From WHUA01 sp964585785 (GTDB taxonomy: Bacteria; Pseudomonadota; Alphaproteobacteria; UBA8366), in contig CAZPFL010000125.1 in assembly GCA_964585785.1 (NCBI GenBank), positions 1 through 14,905 on the forward strand: 14,905 nucleotides of DNA, given 5' to 3'. The notes under the pieces are model-generated. The model made no database searches and had not been told where the DNA came from. It saw only the letters and a program-made list of their open reading frames with translations. Both the position numbers and the translations under genes were made by a program. Shown in pieces: positions 1 through 7,284 of the stretch (positions are counted from its first letter, which is position 1; every line of letters begins with the position of its first letter).

Positions 1-478
1 GCACGAAGGGCGCGAAGAACTTGGTGACCGCCGCGCCGACATTGCCGGCGCCGAAGATGCCGAGCGCGGTGCCCTGCTTCTCCTTGGGATACCATTTCGA
101 GACATAGGCGATGCCGACCGCGAAAGAGCCGCCGGCCACGCCGACGCCGAGCGCCGCGAGCAGGATCATCTCGTAGGTCGTCGCGTGCGACAGCAGGAAG
201 GTCGCGATCGCCGCGGCAAACATCGTCAGGACATAGACAATCCGTCCGCCGTACTGGTCGGTCCAGATCCCGAGGAAAATGCGGGTCAGCGAGCCCGTGA
301 GAATCGGCGTGCCGACGAGCAGGCCGAATTCCGTGTCGGAAAGACCGAGCTCTTGTTTGATTTGGACGCCGATGATGGAAAAGATCGTCCAGACCGCAAA
401 ACAGGCGGTGAACGCCACTGTGCTCATGCCGAGCACGCGGTTTTGCTGGGACGGGCTGACGCCGTCGAGGTCGTTCAT
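1..478 (-). CDS. narK: NarK-type nitrate/nitrite transporter (MFS), N-terminal part
   Basis: Inner-membrane major facilitator protein of the nitrate/nitrite porter (NarK/NasA) family, moving nitrate in or exchanging it for nitrite. About 159 residues are visible from the ATG at 478; the rest lies beyond the window edge. After a short cytoplasmic tail (MNDLDGVSPSQQNRVLG) there are helices at roughly residues 18-40, 50-70, 80-100 and 105-125. The family-typical stretches are VQIKQELGLSDTEFGLLVGT, PILTGSLTRIFLGIWTDQYG (the MFS loop 2-3 motif) and SKWYPKEKQGTALGIFGAGN. The start is preceded by a modest GGGGTG ribosome site. A perfect FNR-type box lies 97 bp upstream and a CRP/FNR-family regulator is divergent, which fits anaerobic or nitrogen-oxide control. 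The family call is firm; import versus exchange cannot be decided from this fragment. Confidence 0.9.
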   Translation of the reverse strand, partial: MNDLDGVSPSQQNRVLGMSTVAFTACFAVWTIFSIIGVQIKQELGLSDTEFGLLVGTPILTGSLTRIFLGIWTDQYGGRIVYVLTMFAAAIATFLLSHATTYEMILLAALGVGVAGGSFAVGIAYVSKWYPKEKQGTALGIFGAGNVGAAVTKFFAPFV

Positions 479-574
479 GATTGTCACCCCACTTCTGTGC
501 GCAGGACCGCGCATCTGAACCGCGGCCGTTGTCGCTTGGCGGGGGGATAGTCTTTCGGGCACCCGGCCGGGTGT

Positions 575-588
575 TTGATCCATATCAA
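575..588. promoter_or_regulatory. Perfect FNR-type box TTGATCCATATCAA, narK-proximal
   Basis: The site matches TTGAT-N4-ATCAA at all ten conserved positions. Its centre (581.5) is about 103 bp from the narK ATG. A class II site centred at -41.5 would put a narK start site near 540, and the minus-strand hexamer GACTAT (547-552) sits where a poor -10 element would be expected. The site is symmetric, so orientation is not informative. The match is seen directly; regulation is inferred. Confidence 0.85.
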
Positions 589-645
589 CCGGGACGGGAG
601 AGTCAATAGAAACAAGATCGCAATTGGCGAACTTCAAGCCTGCGA

Positions 646-659
646 TTGATAATGATCCC
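646..659. promoter_or_regulatory. Imperfect FNR-type box TTGATAATGATCCC
   Basis: One perfect half-site TTGAT and a degraded second half (ATCCC for ATCAA), so 8 of 10 conserved positions match. It lies between the two perfect boxes at 575-588 and 689-702. It could be a weak or auxiliary site for the divergent regulator, or chance in a short AT-rich stretch. Confidence 0.4.
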
Positions 660-688
660 GCGTTAATTATTTCTTTGATGCTATAGTC

Positions 689-702
689 TTGATAATTATC
701 AA
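689..702. promoter_or_regulatory. Perfect FNR-type box TTGATAATTATCAA, regulator-proximal
   Basis: A fully symmetric box: the whole 16 bp 688-703 (CTTGATAATTATCAAG) is a perfect palindrome. It abuts a possible GTG at 703 and is centred 55 bp upstream of the preferred start GTG 751. With activation centred at -41.5 the transcript would begin near 737, downstream of GTG 703. That supports the later start and positive autoregulation. The alternative is repression by occlusion. Confidence 0.85.
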
Positions 703-750
703 GTGACCCGCTCAGGCGCGGAAGCGGGTAGGGAAAAGGGGACGGAGGCT

Positions 751-1449
751 GTGCGTGCAGAGGATTTGCCCGACGTGCGGGCGCTTGACCTATTTGCGGA
801 CATGGAGGAAGCGAATTTCGACGAGCTCATGCAGGCGGCGTATCTGCAGCGATTCCCGCCGCAGGTGCAGCTCATCCGCGAGGGCGATCCGGCCGATTTC
901 CTGCATGTCGTCGTCGAAGGGACGGTAGAACTGTATGCCGGCGCGAACAACCGCGAAACCACGACGGCGGTCATCGAGCCGGTGGCGACCTTCATCCTGG
1001 CCGCGGTGCTGCGCGACGCGGTCTACCTGATGTCGGCGCGGACGATGACGGCGACTCGTATTCTCATGATCCCGTGCGAGAACATCCGGACGATCTTTGC
1101 CCGCGACGCCGCCTTCGCGCGCTCGATCGTCGGCGAGCTCTCCATGCGCTACCGCGACATGGTGAAGTCGCTGAAGAACCACAAGCTGCGGACGTCGGTC
1201 GAGCGGCTGGCGAATTATCTGCTGGGCGAGCACGCGCGACAGGGCGGCAACGGCGGCCTTACCCTCAAGATCGACAAGCGCACCTTGGCGGCGCTGCTCG
1301 GTATGACGCCGGAGAATCTGTCGCGGGCCTTCGGCACGCTGGCGCCCTACGGCGTGACGGTCAACGGTGCGGAGATCGCGCTGGCCAACACCAAGGACCT
1401 GGAAACCCTCGCGAAACCGAGCCCGCTGATCGACAATCCCGATTCCTGA
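751..1449 (+). CDS. CRP/FNR-family transcription regulator (NarR/DNR-like)
   Basis: Cytoplasmic DNA-binding regulator of 232 residues from GTG 751. Residues about 15-120 form the cyclic-nucleotide-binding-like beta-barrel (IREGDPADFLHVVVEGTVEL), followed by the long dimer helix and a C-terminal winged helix with TLAALLGMTPENLSRAF. E188, S191 and R192 form the E-x-x-S-R recognition motif that in FNR reads TTGAT half-sites, matching the boxes just upstream. There is no N-terminal cysteine cluster; the only cysteine is in IPCENIR, so it is not an oxygen-labile 4Fe-4S FNR and resembles the NarR/DNR/NNR branch thought to sense nitrogen oxides. An in-frame GTG at 703 would add 16 residues but overlaps an FNR box; GTG 751 has GGGGACGGAGG before it. 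Divergence from narK supports a role in nitrate respiration. The exact subfamily is uncertain. Confidence 0.88.
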   Translation: MRAEDLPDVRALDLFADMEEANFDELMQAAYLQRFPPQVQLIREGDPADFLHVVVEGTVELYAGANNRETTTAVIEPVATFILAAVLRDAVYLMSARTMTATRILMIPCENIRTIFARDAAFARSIVGELSMRYRDMVKSLKNHKLRTSVERLANYLLGEHARQGGNGGLTLKIDKRTLAALLGMTPENLSRAFGTLAPYGVTVNGAEIALANTKDLETLAKPSPLIDNPDS

Positions 1450-1470
1450 CAGGGGCGGCGCGCGGGCGGT

Positions 1471-3516
1471 CTACTCGGGCTTGAAGTCGTAGCCGATCCG
1501 GTAATAGAAGCGCCCCACGACGGCCTTGTGCCGCAGGATGGGCTCTTCCTTGATCGGCGTCACGCGGCTGAAATGCGCCTTCAGGGAGGCGCGGTCGAGA
1601 TAGCCGCGCTGGAGGCCGAACATGATGACCGTCCTGCCGCGGCTCGATTCCGGCGGGAACCAGTAATTATACATCAGGCTGTTGTCGCCGAAGAGGCCGC
1701 GCCCCGCGGTGTTGGCCACGCCGTCATGGTCGCCGCGCCGGTAGAAGGCGAGCTGGCTGGCGATGAAATAGCCGTCCATGCCGACGAGCAGCGGCTCCTG
1801 GCCGGTCTCGCGCTCGACGCGCGCTTCGATCGCCTCCGCCCGGCGGCCGAAATATTCCCAGCCGATCGGAAATGAGCCCATCTTGCCGCTATAGCCGACG
1901 CCCGGAAGCCCCAGGACCAGGTAGTCCAACCCGATCCCGAACACGATCACGGAGATCGCGATGGTCGGTCCCCAGAGCCAGCGCAGCCAGCGGTCGAACC
2001 GGGAGGCCCGCTTGCCGCCCGCGACGATCTGCGCGGCGACCGCGGGCAGGACGGCGAGCCAAAGCGGGCCGGTCCAGTTGAGCTTGACCGAGTGGGCCAG
2101 GCTGAAGGCGACGAAAACCGAAAGCGGGACCAGCGTATAGAGCAGGATGAAGCGCTGCCGCCGCCGCGCCGATAGGGCTTCTGCATCCGTTGCGGCGTGG
2201 TCGCGGCGCGCCGGAAGCAGCGCGGCGACGACGGCGACCAGCCCGACCGGCGTCAGGAGCGCGGCCATCGAGGCGAGAAGATGGTGCAGCGAGAAATTGA
2301 CCGTGCCTTCCAGGCGGCGCGAGCTCTGGAACGCGAAGGACGCCCAGTCGTGTGTCGCGTTCCAGAGGACGACCGGCGAGAAGATCAGCAGCGCGAGCAG
2401 GATCGCCGCATAGGGCTCGGGACGCCACAGCCACCGGCGGCAGCGCGGATCCAGCAGCACGAGGGCCAGCGTTGCGGGCCCGAGCAGCGCGATGGTGTAT
2501 TTCGAGATCATGCCGAGCCCGATGCAGGCGCCGACGCCCCACCAGGCGGCGCGGCGTTCGGCGAGGAGCGCGCGCTCCAGGAAATAGAGCGCGCCCGCCC
2601 AGGCCGCCGTCAGCGGCGCGTCCGGCAACATCACCAGCCCCGCCGCGAAGAAATAGGGCAGGGTGGCGACGAGCAGCAGCGCCGCGAAGGCCGCGGCCCT
2701 GCCGAAGAAGTTGCGGGTCAGCCGAAAACAGAAATAAGCCGCCGCGAACCAGCAGAGGAAGGCGCCGATCCGGACTCCGAATTCCGTGTTACCGAACAGC
2801 GTCGTGCCGAGCCAGATGAGCCAGGCGACCATCGGCGGATGATCGAGATAGCCGATGTCGAGGTGCTGGGCGTAGTTCCAGTAATAGGCCTCTTCGGGCA
2901 TCAGGTCGGGCAGGCCGAGGAAGACCAGGCGCAGGACGACGACATAGGCGACCATGCCGATCGCCGCGAGGTGCCAGCGAAGGCGCCGGGCGCCGGGCGT
3001 GCCGGCCGCGGCGAAGACGAAGAACGCGTTGCCGAGGGTGCCGACGGCGGCGGCCGCGATCCCGCCCGGCAGGATGGCGAGCGCGGGCGGCCATCGCCAG
3101 GCCTCGACGGCGGCGGCAAGAAAACCGTCGCGTAGGAAGAGCGCCATCAGGGCGACGATCAGGAACCGCGCATGGCGGCCCCAGCGTGCTTTGACCGCCG
3201 GATGCGCCGCGCCCGCGAAGGTCCAGCCCAGGTTCAAGGCGTAGTTGGCGACGGCGGCGACGGCGAAGCTGGCGACATGCGCCGGCATCAGGCCGATGCC
3301 GGCCAGGATCAGCGCATCGAACAGCAGCACGTCGACGGCGAGGCCCGCGAGGCCGGCCAAAAGAAAGCGCGCCGCGTTTTTCGCCGACACCGCGCTGCCG
3401 GCGAGCGCCAGCAAGCGCCGGACATCGTCGACGGTCCGCCGGAGCCCGAGGCGCGACCCGCCGCGCGCCCGTTCCCGGGCGGCGATCCGAGCCTCCGCGT
3501 CCACGTTAACCTGCAT
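1471..3516 (-). CDS. GtrA domain fused to GT39/ArnT-like membrane glycosyltransferase
   Basis: Integral membrane protein of 681 residues. Residues about 46-172 form a four-helix GtrA-like domain (FLLAGLAGLAVDVLLFDALI, NYALNLGWTF at 91-100), a family linked to polyprenyl-phosphate-sugar translocation. From about 180 to the end is a GT-C fold transferase of the PMT/GT39/ArnT type with many helices. The first large loop carries MPEEAYYW (E208, E209), HLDIGYLDHPP (D220, H226) and later MLPDAPL, where the acidic and histidine residues of the lipid-sugar active site are expected. Its role is probably transfer of a sugar from a polyprenyl phosphate donor to lipid or surface glycan on the outer face of the inner membrane. 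ATG 3516 follows GGGTGG. The gene is convergent with the regulator, with a 21-bp gap. Acceptor and sugar cannot be read from sequence. Confidence 0.85.
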   Translation of the reverse strand: MQVNVDAEARIAARERARGGSRLGLRRTVDDVRRLLALAGSAVSAKNAARFLLAGLAGLAVDVLLFDALILAGIGLMPAHVASFAVAAVANYALNLGWTFAGAAHPAVKARWGRHARFLIVALMALFLRDGFLAAAVEAWRWPPALAILPGGIAAAAVGTLGNAFFVFAAAGTPGARRLRWHLAAIGMVAYVVVLRLVFLGLPDLMPEEAYYWNYAQHLDIGYLDHPPMVAWLIWLGTTLFGNTEFGVRIGAFLCWFAAAYFCFRLTRNFFGRAAAFAALLLVATLPYFFAAGLVMLPDAPLTAAWAGALYFLERALLAERRAAWWGVGACIGLGMISKYTIALLGPATLALVLLDPRCRRWLWRPEPYAAILLALLIFSPVVLWNATHDWASFAFQSSRRLEGTVNFSLHHLLASMAALLTPVGLVAVVAALLPARRDHAATDAEALSARRRQRFILLYTLVPLSVFVAFSLAHSVKLNWTGPLWLAVLPAVAAQIVAGGKRASRFDRWLRWLWGPTIAISVIVFGIGLDYLVLGLPGVGYSGKMGSFPIGWEYFGRRAEAIEARVERETGQEPLLVGMDGYFIASQLAFYRRGDHDGVANTAGRGLFGDNSLMYNYWFPPESSRGRTVIMFGLQRGYLDRASLKAHFSRVTPIKEEPILRHKAVVGRFYYRIGYDFKPE

Positions 3517-3872
3517 CTGCCACCCGGCGCAGCGGCCGCATCTGCGGCCTCGAGATCGACGGCGCCACTCAACCGGCGCGCCGCCCTGTTGTCAACGCGG
3601 CAGGATGCACTTTCGTCCGGGGTGTCCGGCGCTTGCGCTAGCCAAGCCTTGGCGGTTTTCGTCCGACGCAGGTGTTGTCGACAGATTGGCGCTTCGGCTT
3701 GTCGGGCAAGATCGAATGTATGACCACCTGCGTGATGATCAGCGCCGAGCTGAGGATCGCCGCCGCCGCGGCGACGGCAAATCTGTTGTGGGTTCTTTCT
3801 TGAAGCGCGTGCCCATCGCGCGCAGCCGCGCACAAGAGGCGGCATTCTGTTTATCAATATTGCGAAGTATTC
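3517..3872. other. Intergenic region between divergent genes, no firm gene
   Basis: This 356-bp stretch separates the minus-strand glycosyltransferase from the plus-strand broken kinase. The only coding candidate is a minus-strand frame from TTG 3835 to 3638 (65 codons) with one strongly hydrophobic run (AVAAAAAILSSALIITQVV). It has no ATG or GTG start, no ribosome site and an in-frame stop just upstream, so it is not called as a gene. The region must hold the glycosyltransferase promoter, but no clear -35/-10 pair or terminator is visible. Confidence 0.5.
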
Positions 3873-4442
3873 GTGATCGTTCGCCGACTCCGGGTCCTAA
3901 CGAATTTCGCAGGGTTGAGTGTTACCGCCGTTGGATCTCTCGTGCTGTTCGCGGGATGGATCGTCGGCATCCACGAGGTGAGAGGGATTTTCCCCGGGTT
4001 TGCCACGATGAAGGCGAACACGGCCCTGGGGTTTCTTCTGTCCGGTTGCGCGATCCTCATCATATCCAGGTCGAACGATACGCGGCGCAGAATGGCTGCG
4101 AAGGTTCTGGCCGGATTGCTCTTGGTGATGGCCGTCCTGACGTTCGCGGAATCAGCGTTTGGCGTCGATATCGGCATCGATCAGCTCCTTGCCAGGGACC
4201 CGGATTCGGCCGTGGCGCCTGGCCGGATGTCGGCGGCCACCGCAACCTGTTTCGCGCTCCTCGCCGGCGCGAGCCGGTCCGGAGGCGGGCTTGGCCTCGC
4301 GATCGTCAAGCGCCTGATGGACTTGCACCGCGGCGAGGTGCGGCTCAAGAGCGGCGAGCGGGTGGGAACCACGGTGACGCTCGTCTTCCCCAAGGACCGC
4401 CTGATTTCGGCGGATGAGGACGCGTTCAGGCAGAGCGCCTGA
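3873..4442 (+). pseudogene. Broken histidine kinase: membrane sensor joined to the end of an ATPase domain
   Basis: An open frame of 189 codons from GTG 3873 with two unrelated-looking halves. Residues 1-130 are a membrane sensor: helices at about 12-34, 47-65 and 76-98, with FPGFATMKANTALGFLLSG and PGRMSAATATCFALLAGA, a repeated type of hairpin also present in the kinase at 5012. Residues about 133-172 are the end of a HATPase_c domain: the G2 box SGGGLGLAIVKRLMDLHRGE followed by VGTTVTLVFPKD. The dimerisation helix with its phospho-histidine, the N box and the G1 box are all absent, so it cannot be a working kinase. An internal in-frame deletion, or fusion of two kinase genes, near position 4262-4280 explains this. 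No good ribosome site precedes GTG 3873. A surviving role as a small membrane protein is possible but unsupported. Confidence 0.65.
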
Positions 4443-5011
4443 ACCGCAGGCACGGGCGCGCTTCAAGGGCCGCCAGGCGGTCCTGTGCTCCGCCGCGCCG
4501 TGCGTCCGGCATACCGTGAATTGCCGCACGGCGGATAAAGCTTCCAAAGCGGAGGCGGCAGGTGCGAACCTAGGCATGGGAACGCAGCCCCGGCCGAAAT
4601 TTCCGGGGCTGGCGCCCAATATACCTGTTTGGAGAATGAACCTCGAAATGGAAGCTCATAAATAATCGAATTGAATAATGTGCGCTTATGTTGCCGAATC
4701 GGACGTTAAAATTCCGCTAAAACCCGTTTTCCGTGTTTCGCGCCAAGGCTGATTTAGTCGCACGAGATCCCATTATGCGTTGTACCGTATTTTGCAATAA
4801 CCGACAGAAAATAAAGGGAATTTGACATTTCCGACGGACCGCTCCGCGGCATGCCCGCGGCCCGGATCGTCGCTCTGTCGATACACGCCGTGCGCGATTT
4901 GAATTTGTGGTTTCAATGCAGCATGACGCCATAATTTCGGGCGGGGCAAATCAAGCGATAAAACCAATTCGAACAGCACGGCATGCGCGTGCCGGAATGA
5001 GGAGGGTGAAA
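4443..5011. other. Non-coding stretch between broken and intact kinases
   Basis: No convincing gene was found in this 569-bp stretch. The part from about 4640 to 4840 is visibly AT-richer than the rest of the window. An inverted repeat at 4585-4593/4603-4611 (9-bp stem, 9-base loop, no U-run) could be a weak terminator for the broken kinase. TTGACA occurs at 4822-4827 but the expected -10 position is GC-rich, so it is not called a promoter. The frame of the intact kinase is open back to GTG 4907, with alternative starts at ATG 4916 and ATG 4997, but the strong ribosome site favours GTG 5012. Confidence 0.5.
4585..4611 (+). terminator. Possible weak terminator hairpin after broken kinase
   Basis: CAGCCCCGG pairs with CCGGGGCTG across a 9-base loop, giving nine base pairs. 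It lies 143 bp after the stop of the broken kinase and is not followed by a T run, so factor-independent termination is doubtful. It may instead be an unrelated dyad. Confidence 0.3.
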
Positions 5012-6580
5012 GTGTCTGCCGTTGGTAATACATTGGATCGAAGGGAATTTTCGTTCACAGAAACCCTTGCTTTAGCGGCCTCGGCGATCGTCGCGATCGT
5101 TGCGGCCCTGGTCTTGGTCGGCGGGTGGATGCTGGGTTCCAGCCTGCTTGTCCGAGTGGGGCCGTCCTTGGCCGCCATGGTCCCGAGCACGGCCGGCTGC
5201 TTTCTGCTGACGAGCCTTGCTGTCCTTTGGGCGATCTACCAACGCGTCGATTCGGACGGGACGAAATATTCGCTGCGTGTCGTTGCGGCGATCGTTGCCG
5301 CGATTTCGGCGGCGGATCTCGTCGTCATCGCAACGCATTTCGCGCACAGCATAGACGTCTTGCTTTGGCCGGAACTCAAGATCGGCCGCGACAGCATGTC
5401 CCCGGCGACCGCGCTCTGCTTTCTCCTGGCGTCCGCGGGGCTTGCGCTGGCGCCGGAGCGCTCATCCAAGCCGGAAACGGCCTATGTTGTCTGCGCCACG
5501 GTGGGGCTGCTTATCGCGATGACCGACCTCGTCGGCTACGCGTTCGATGCGGACGCCTTGTATTCCGTTTTTGTCTTTACTTCGATGGCCGTGCATACGG
5601 CGACCGCGTTCTTCCTCATTTTCGTCGCGTTGCTTCTCATGAAGCCCGGCTGCGGGTGGCTGCCTCTTCTCCTGGGGTCGGAGAGCGGGAGCGCCGGCGC
5701 ACGACGGCTGCTTCCACTTGTCGTGCTCACGCCATTCGTCCTTGGGCTCGGCGCTCTTGCCGCGAGCAGAACCGGCCTTTTCAATCAGAATTTTTCCTTC
5801 TCCCTGCTGGCGATTGCGACGATCGTGCTGCTGGTCTTCAATGTTTTGTACAACGCGTCCATTCAAAACAATGTCGAACACGCGCTCCTGAGCACCCTGA
5901 ATAGCCTCAACGGGACAATTGCCGAGCGGGATCTGCTGCTGCGCGAGGTTTATCACCGGGTGAAGAACAACCTTCAGCAGATCAGCGCGCTTCTTCACCT
6001 GGAAACGTCCAGGACCACCGACCTTCGCGCCAAGGCGGCCTTTCGGGCGACGGCAGGACGCGTTCATGCCCTCGGCACGGTCCACCGGCTGTTGATTTCC
6101 AGCCCGTCGATTGCAAACCTGAGCACGGCAAGGTTCTTGGAGGAACTTTGCGAGAGCATCAGCAGCAGCTTCGACGCGCAGCGTCAGGGCATTTCCATCG
6201 ACGTTAACGCCGACGACATGCCGATCACGATCGACGCAGCCATTCCGCTTGGTATGTTGGTCAACGAAATCGTTACGAACGCGTTGAAGCATGCGTTCCG
6301 TAGCCGGCCGTCGGGCAGGATCAGCGTGACATTTTCCGGAACGCCGGCATCGGGTGCGCAACTTGTAATCAGCGACAACGGTATCGGCTTGCCTGAACGC
6401 AGCTTGGAAGTGACGAAGAACGGGACGTCCGGTTCGCGCATAATACGGAGCTTCGTCAAGCAAATCCGCGGCGCCATGCACGTCGATACCGAGGCGGGAA
6501 CCACGATCACGATACGCATTCCGCGAGGCTTCGACCAAAGAGGCAGCTATGACCGAGAGAAAACGGGCGGTTATCGTTGA
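5012..6580 (+). CDS. Membrane HisKA_2/HWE-type sensor histidine kinase
   Basis: Inner-membrane sensor kinase of 522 residues. About eight hydrophobic helices fill residues 15-285, including two hairpins of the type SLAAMVPSTAGCFLL and SMSPATALCFLLASA; no periplasmic ligand domain is evident. A linker leads to the HisKA_2 box REVYHRVKNNLQQISALLHL with phospho-acceptor H315. The ATPase domain has the N box MLVNEIVTNALKHAF (415-429, N423), the G1 box DNGIGLP (455-461) and a C-terminal G2-like region ending in TTITIRIPRG. GTG 5012 is chosen because a perfect AGGAGG (5000-5005) stands 6 bases before it; upstream in-frame starts at 4907, 4916 and 4997 lack one. Its 3' end overlaps the response regulator by 32 bp, so the two are co-translated partners. 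Such kinases in alphaproteobacteria often serve light or general-stress circuits; the signal here is unknown. Confidence 0.87.
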   Translation: MSAVGNTLDRREFSFTETLALAASAIVAIVAALVLVGGWMLGSSLLVRVGPSLAAMVPSTAGCFLLTSLAVLWAIYQRVDSDGTKYSLRVVAAIVAAISAADLVVIATHFAHSIDVLLWPELKIGRDSMSPATALCFLLASAGLALAPERSSKPETAYVVCATVGLLIAMTDLVGYAFDADALYSVFVFTSMAVHTATAFFLIFVALLLMKPGCGWLPLLLGSESGSAGARRLLPLVVLTPFVLGLGALAASRTGLFNQNFSFSLLAIATIVLLVFNVLYNASIQNNVEHALLSTLNSLNGTIAERDLLLREVYHRVKNNLQQISALLHLETSRTTDLRAKAAFRATAGRVHALGTVHRLLISSPSIANLSTARFLEELCESISSSFDAQRQGISIDVNADDMPITIDAAIPLGMLVNEIVTNALKHAFRSRPSGRISVTFSGTPASGAQLVISDNGIGLPERSLEVTKNGTSGSRIIRSFVKQIRGAMHVDTEAGTTITIRIPRGFDQRGSYDREKTGGYR

Positions 6581-6911
6581 GGACGAAATCCTGATCGCGG
6601 AATACCTTGCGGACTTGTGCGAGGAATTTGGCGTCAGCATCGCCGATATGGCTGACAACGCCGACGACGCGATCCGCGTCATCCGGGAAGCGAGGCCGGA
6701 TATCGTCCTTATGGATGTGCGCCTCGTTGAGCAGGGTGACGGCGTGGAGGTGGCAAAAGCCGCCTACAAAGATCAAAACACATTGAAGATTATCTACATC
6801 ACGGGATCGAACGAGCCGCCGACGATTGCACGGATCAAGTCGGACCATCCCTATCAGATACTCATCAAGCCCATATCGCCGGACGATCTGCGCCGCGCGC
6901 TCGACGGATAG
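6549..6911 (+). CDS. Single-domain response regulator (receiver only)
   Basis: A 120-residue cytoplasmic CheY-like receiver with no output domain. The acidic pair E11-D12 (VEDE), phospho-acceptor D56 (DIVLMDVRL), T85 (IYITGS) and K107 (LIKPIS) are all in place, so it should accept phosphate. It starts inside the 3' end of the kinase gene (32-bp overlap) with AGAGG five bases before its ATG, which points to translational coupling and to it being the kinase's direct partner. With no output domain it probably acts by protein contact, as a phosphate sink or as an intermediate to another regulator such as a PhyR-type anti-anti-sigma factor. The downstream target is not in this window. Confidence 0.9.
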   Translation: MTERKRAVIVEDEILIAEYLADLCEEFGVSIADMADNADDAIRVIREARPDIVLMDVRLVEQGDGVEVAKAAYKDQNTLKIIYITGSNEPPTIARIKSDHPYQILIKPISPDDLRRALDG

Positions 6912-6923
6912 GACCCGTTGCGC

Positions 6924-7145
6924 TCATTCCGGATCGATGCGCCAGAACCCGTATTCTGTCGTGTTGACGTAGTTCGGATCGTCGACGCCGCGGTCGGGGG
7001 CGATGGCGGCGAGCCTGCCGGCCATCCCCGGATCCGACATGGTGGCGGTGACGAGGGCGTCGAGCCGGCCGTCGCCGAGCGCAACGACGCCTGCCGTAAC
7101 GACCGCAATGGCGACGGCGAGATTTCGGAATGCGCTGCGCGACAT
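6924..7145 (-). CDS. Small exported or membrane-anchored protein of unknown function
   Basis: A 73-residue protein not matched to any family from sequence alone. The start ATG at 7145 has GAGGAG about six bases upstream, a strong argument that it is real. Residues 1-23 (MSRSAFRNLAVAIAVVTAGV) have the basic-then-hydrophobic pattern of a signal peptide or single anchor. The rest is soluble, with SDPGMAGRLAAIAPDRGVDD and a C-terminal NTTEYGFWRIDPE. There are no cysteines. It is convergent with the response regulator (12-bp gap), and its upstream region is shared with the divergent thiolase and contains a dyad at 7285-7302. It may be a small periplasmic accessory protein; no function is proposed. 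Confidence 0.65.
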   Translation of the reverse strand: MSRSAFRNLAVAIAVVTAGVVALGDGRLDALVTATMSDPGMAGRLAAIAPDRGVDDPNYVNTTEYGFWRIDPE

Positions 7146-7284
7146 CTGTCTTCTCCTCGGTCTGATCGGCGATGACATCCGCCGACCCGGACTATCGGAG
7201 AGACAAGGCGACGCCCGCGTGCGATTTCGCACAGGCCGGTTGGAGAGCTGTGGCGCGGGGGCAAAATTGGTGCTGCCGCGGCAA

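Noticed and set aside
2197..3135. A 312-codon plus-strand open frame opposite the glycosyltransferase.
   Set aside because: Its composition (rich in R, E, G, Q, A) is that of an antisense shadow of a high-GC gene; the minus strand encodes a clear membrane enzyme.
3632..3655. A short palindrome GCCAAGCCTTGGC followed by GGTTTTC.
   Set aside because: The arms are separated by one base, so they cannot form a normal hairpin, and the T run is too short for a terminator.
3638..3835. A minus-strand frame of 65 codons with one strongly hydrophobic segment.
   Set aside because: The only start is TTG without a ribosome site, an in-frame stop lies 14 codon-bases upstream, and nothing in the tail looks conserved. 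It could be a small membrane protein but is not supportable.
4414..4665. An 83-codon plus-strand frame after the broken kinase.
   Set aside because: It overlaps the end of the kinase fragment, has no ribosome site and no recognisable pattern.
4822..4850. A perfect TTGACA hexamer upstream of the intact kinase.
   Set aside because: The region 16-18 bases downstream is GC-rich with nothing like a -10 element, so a promoter cannot be supported.
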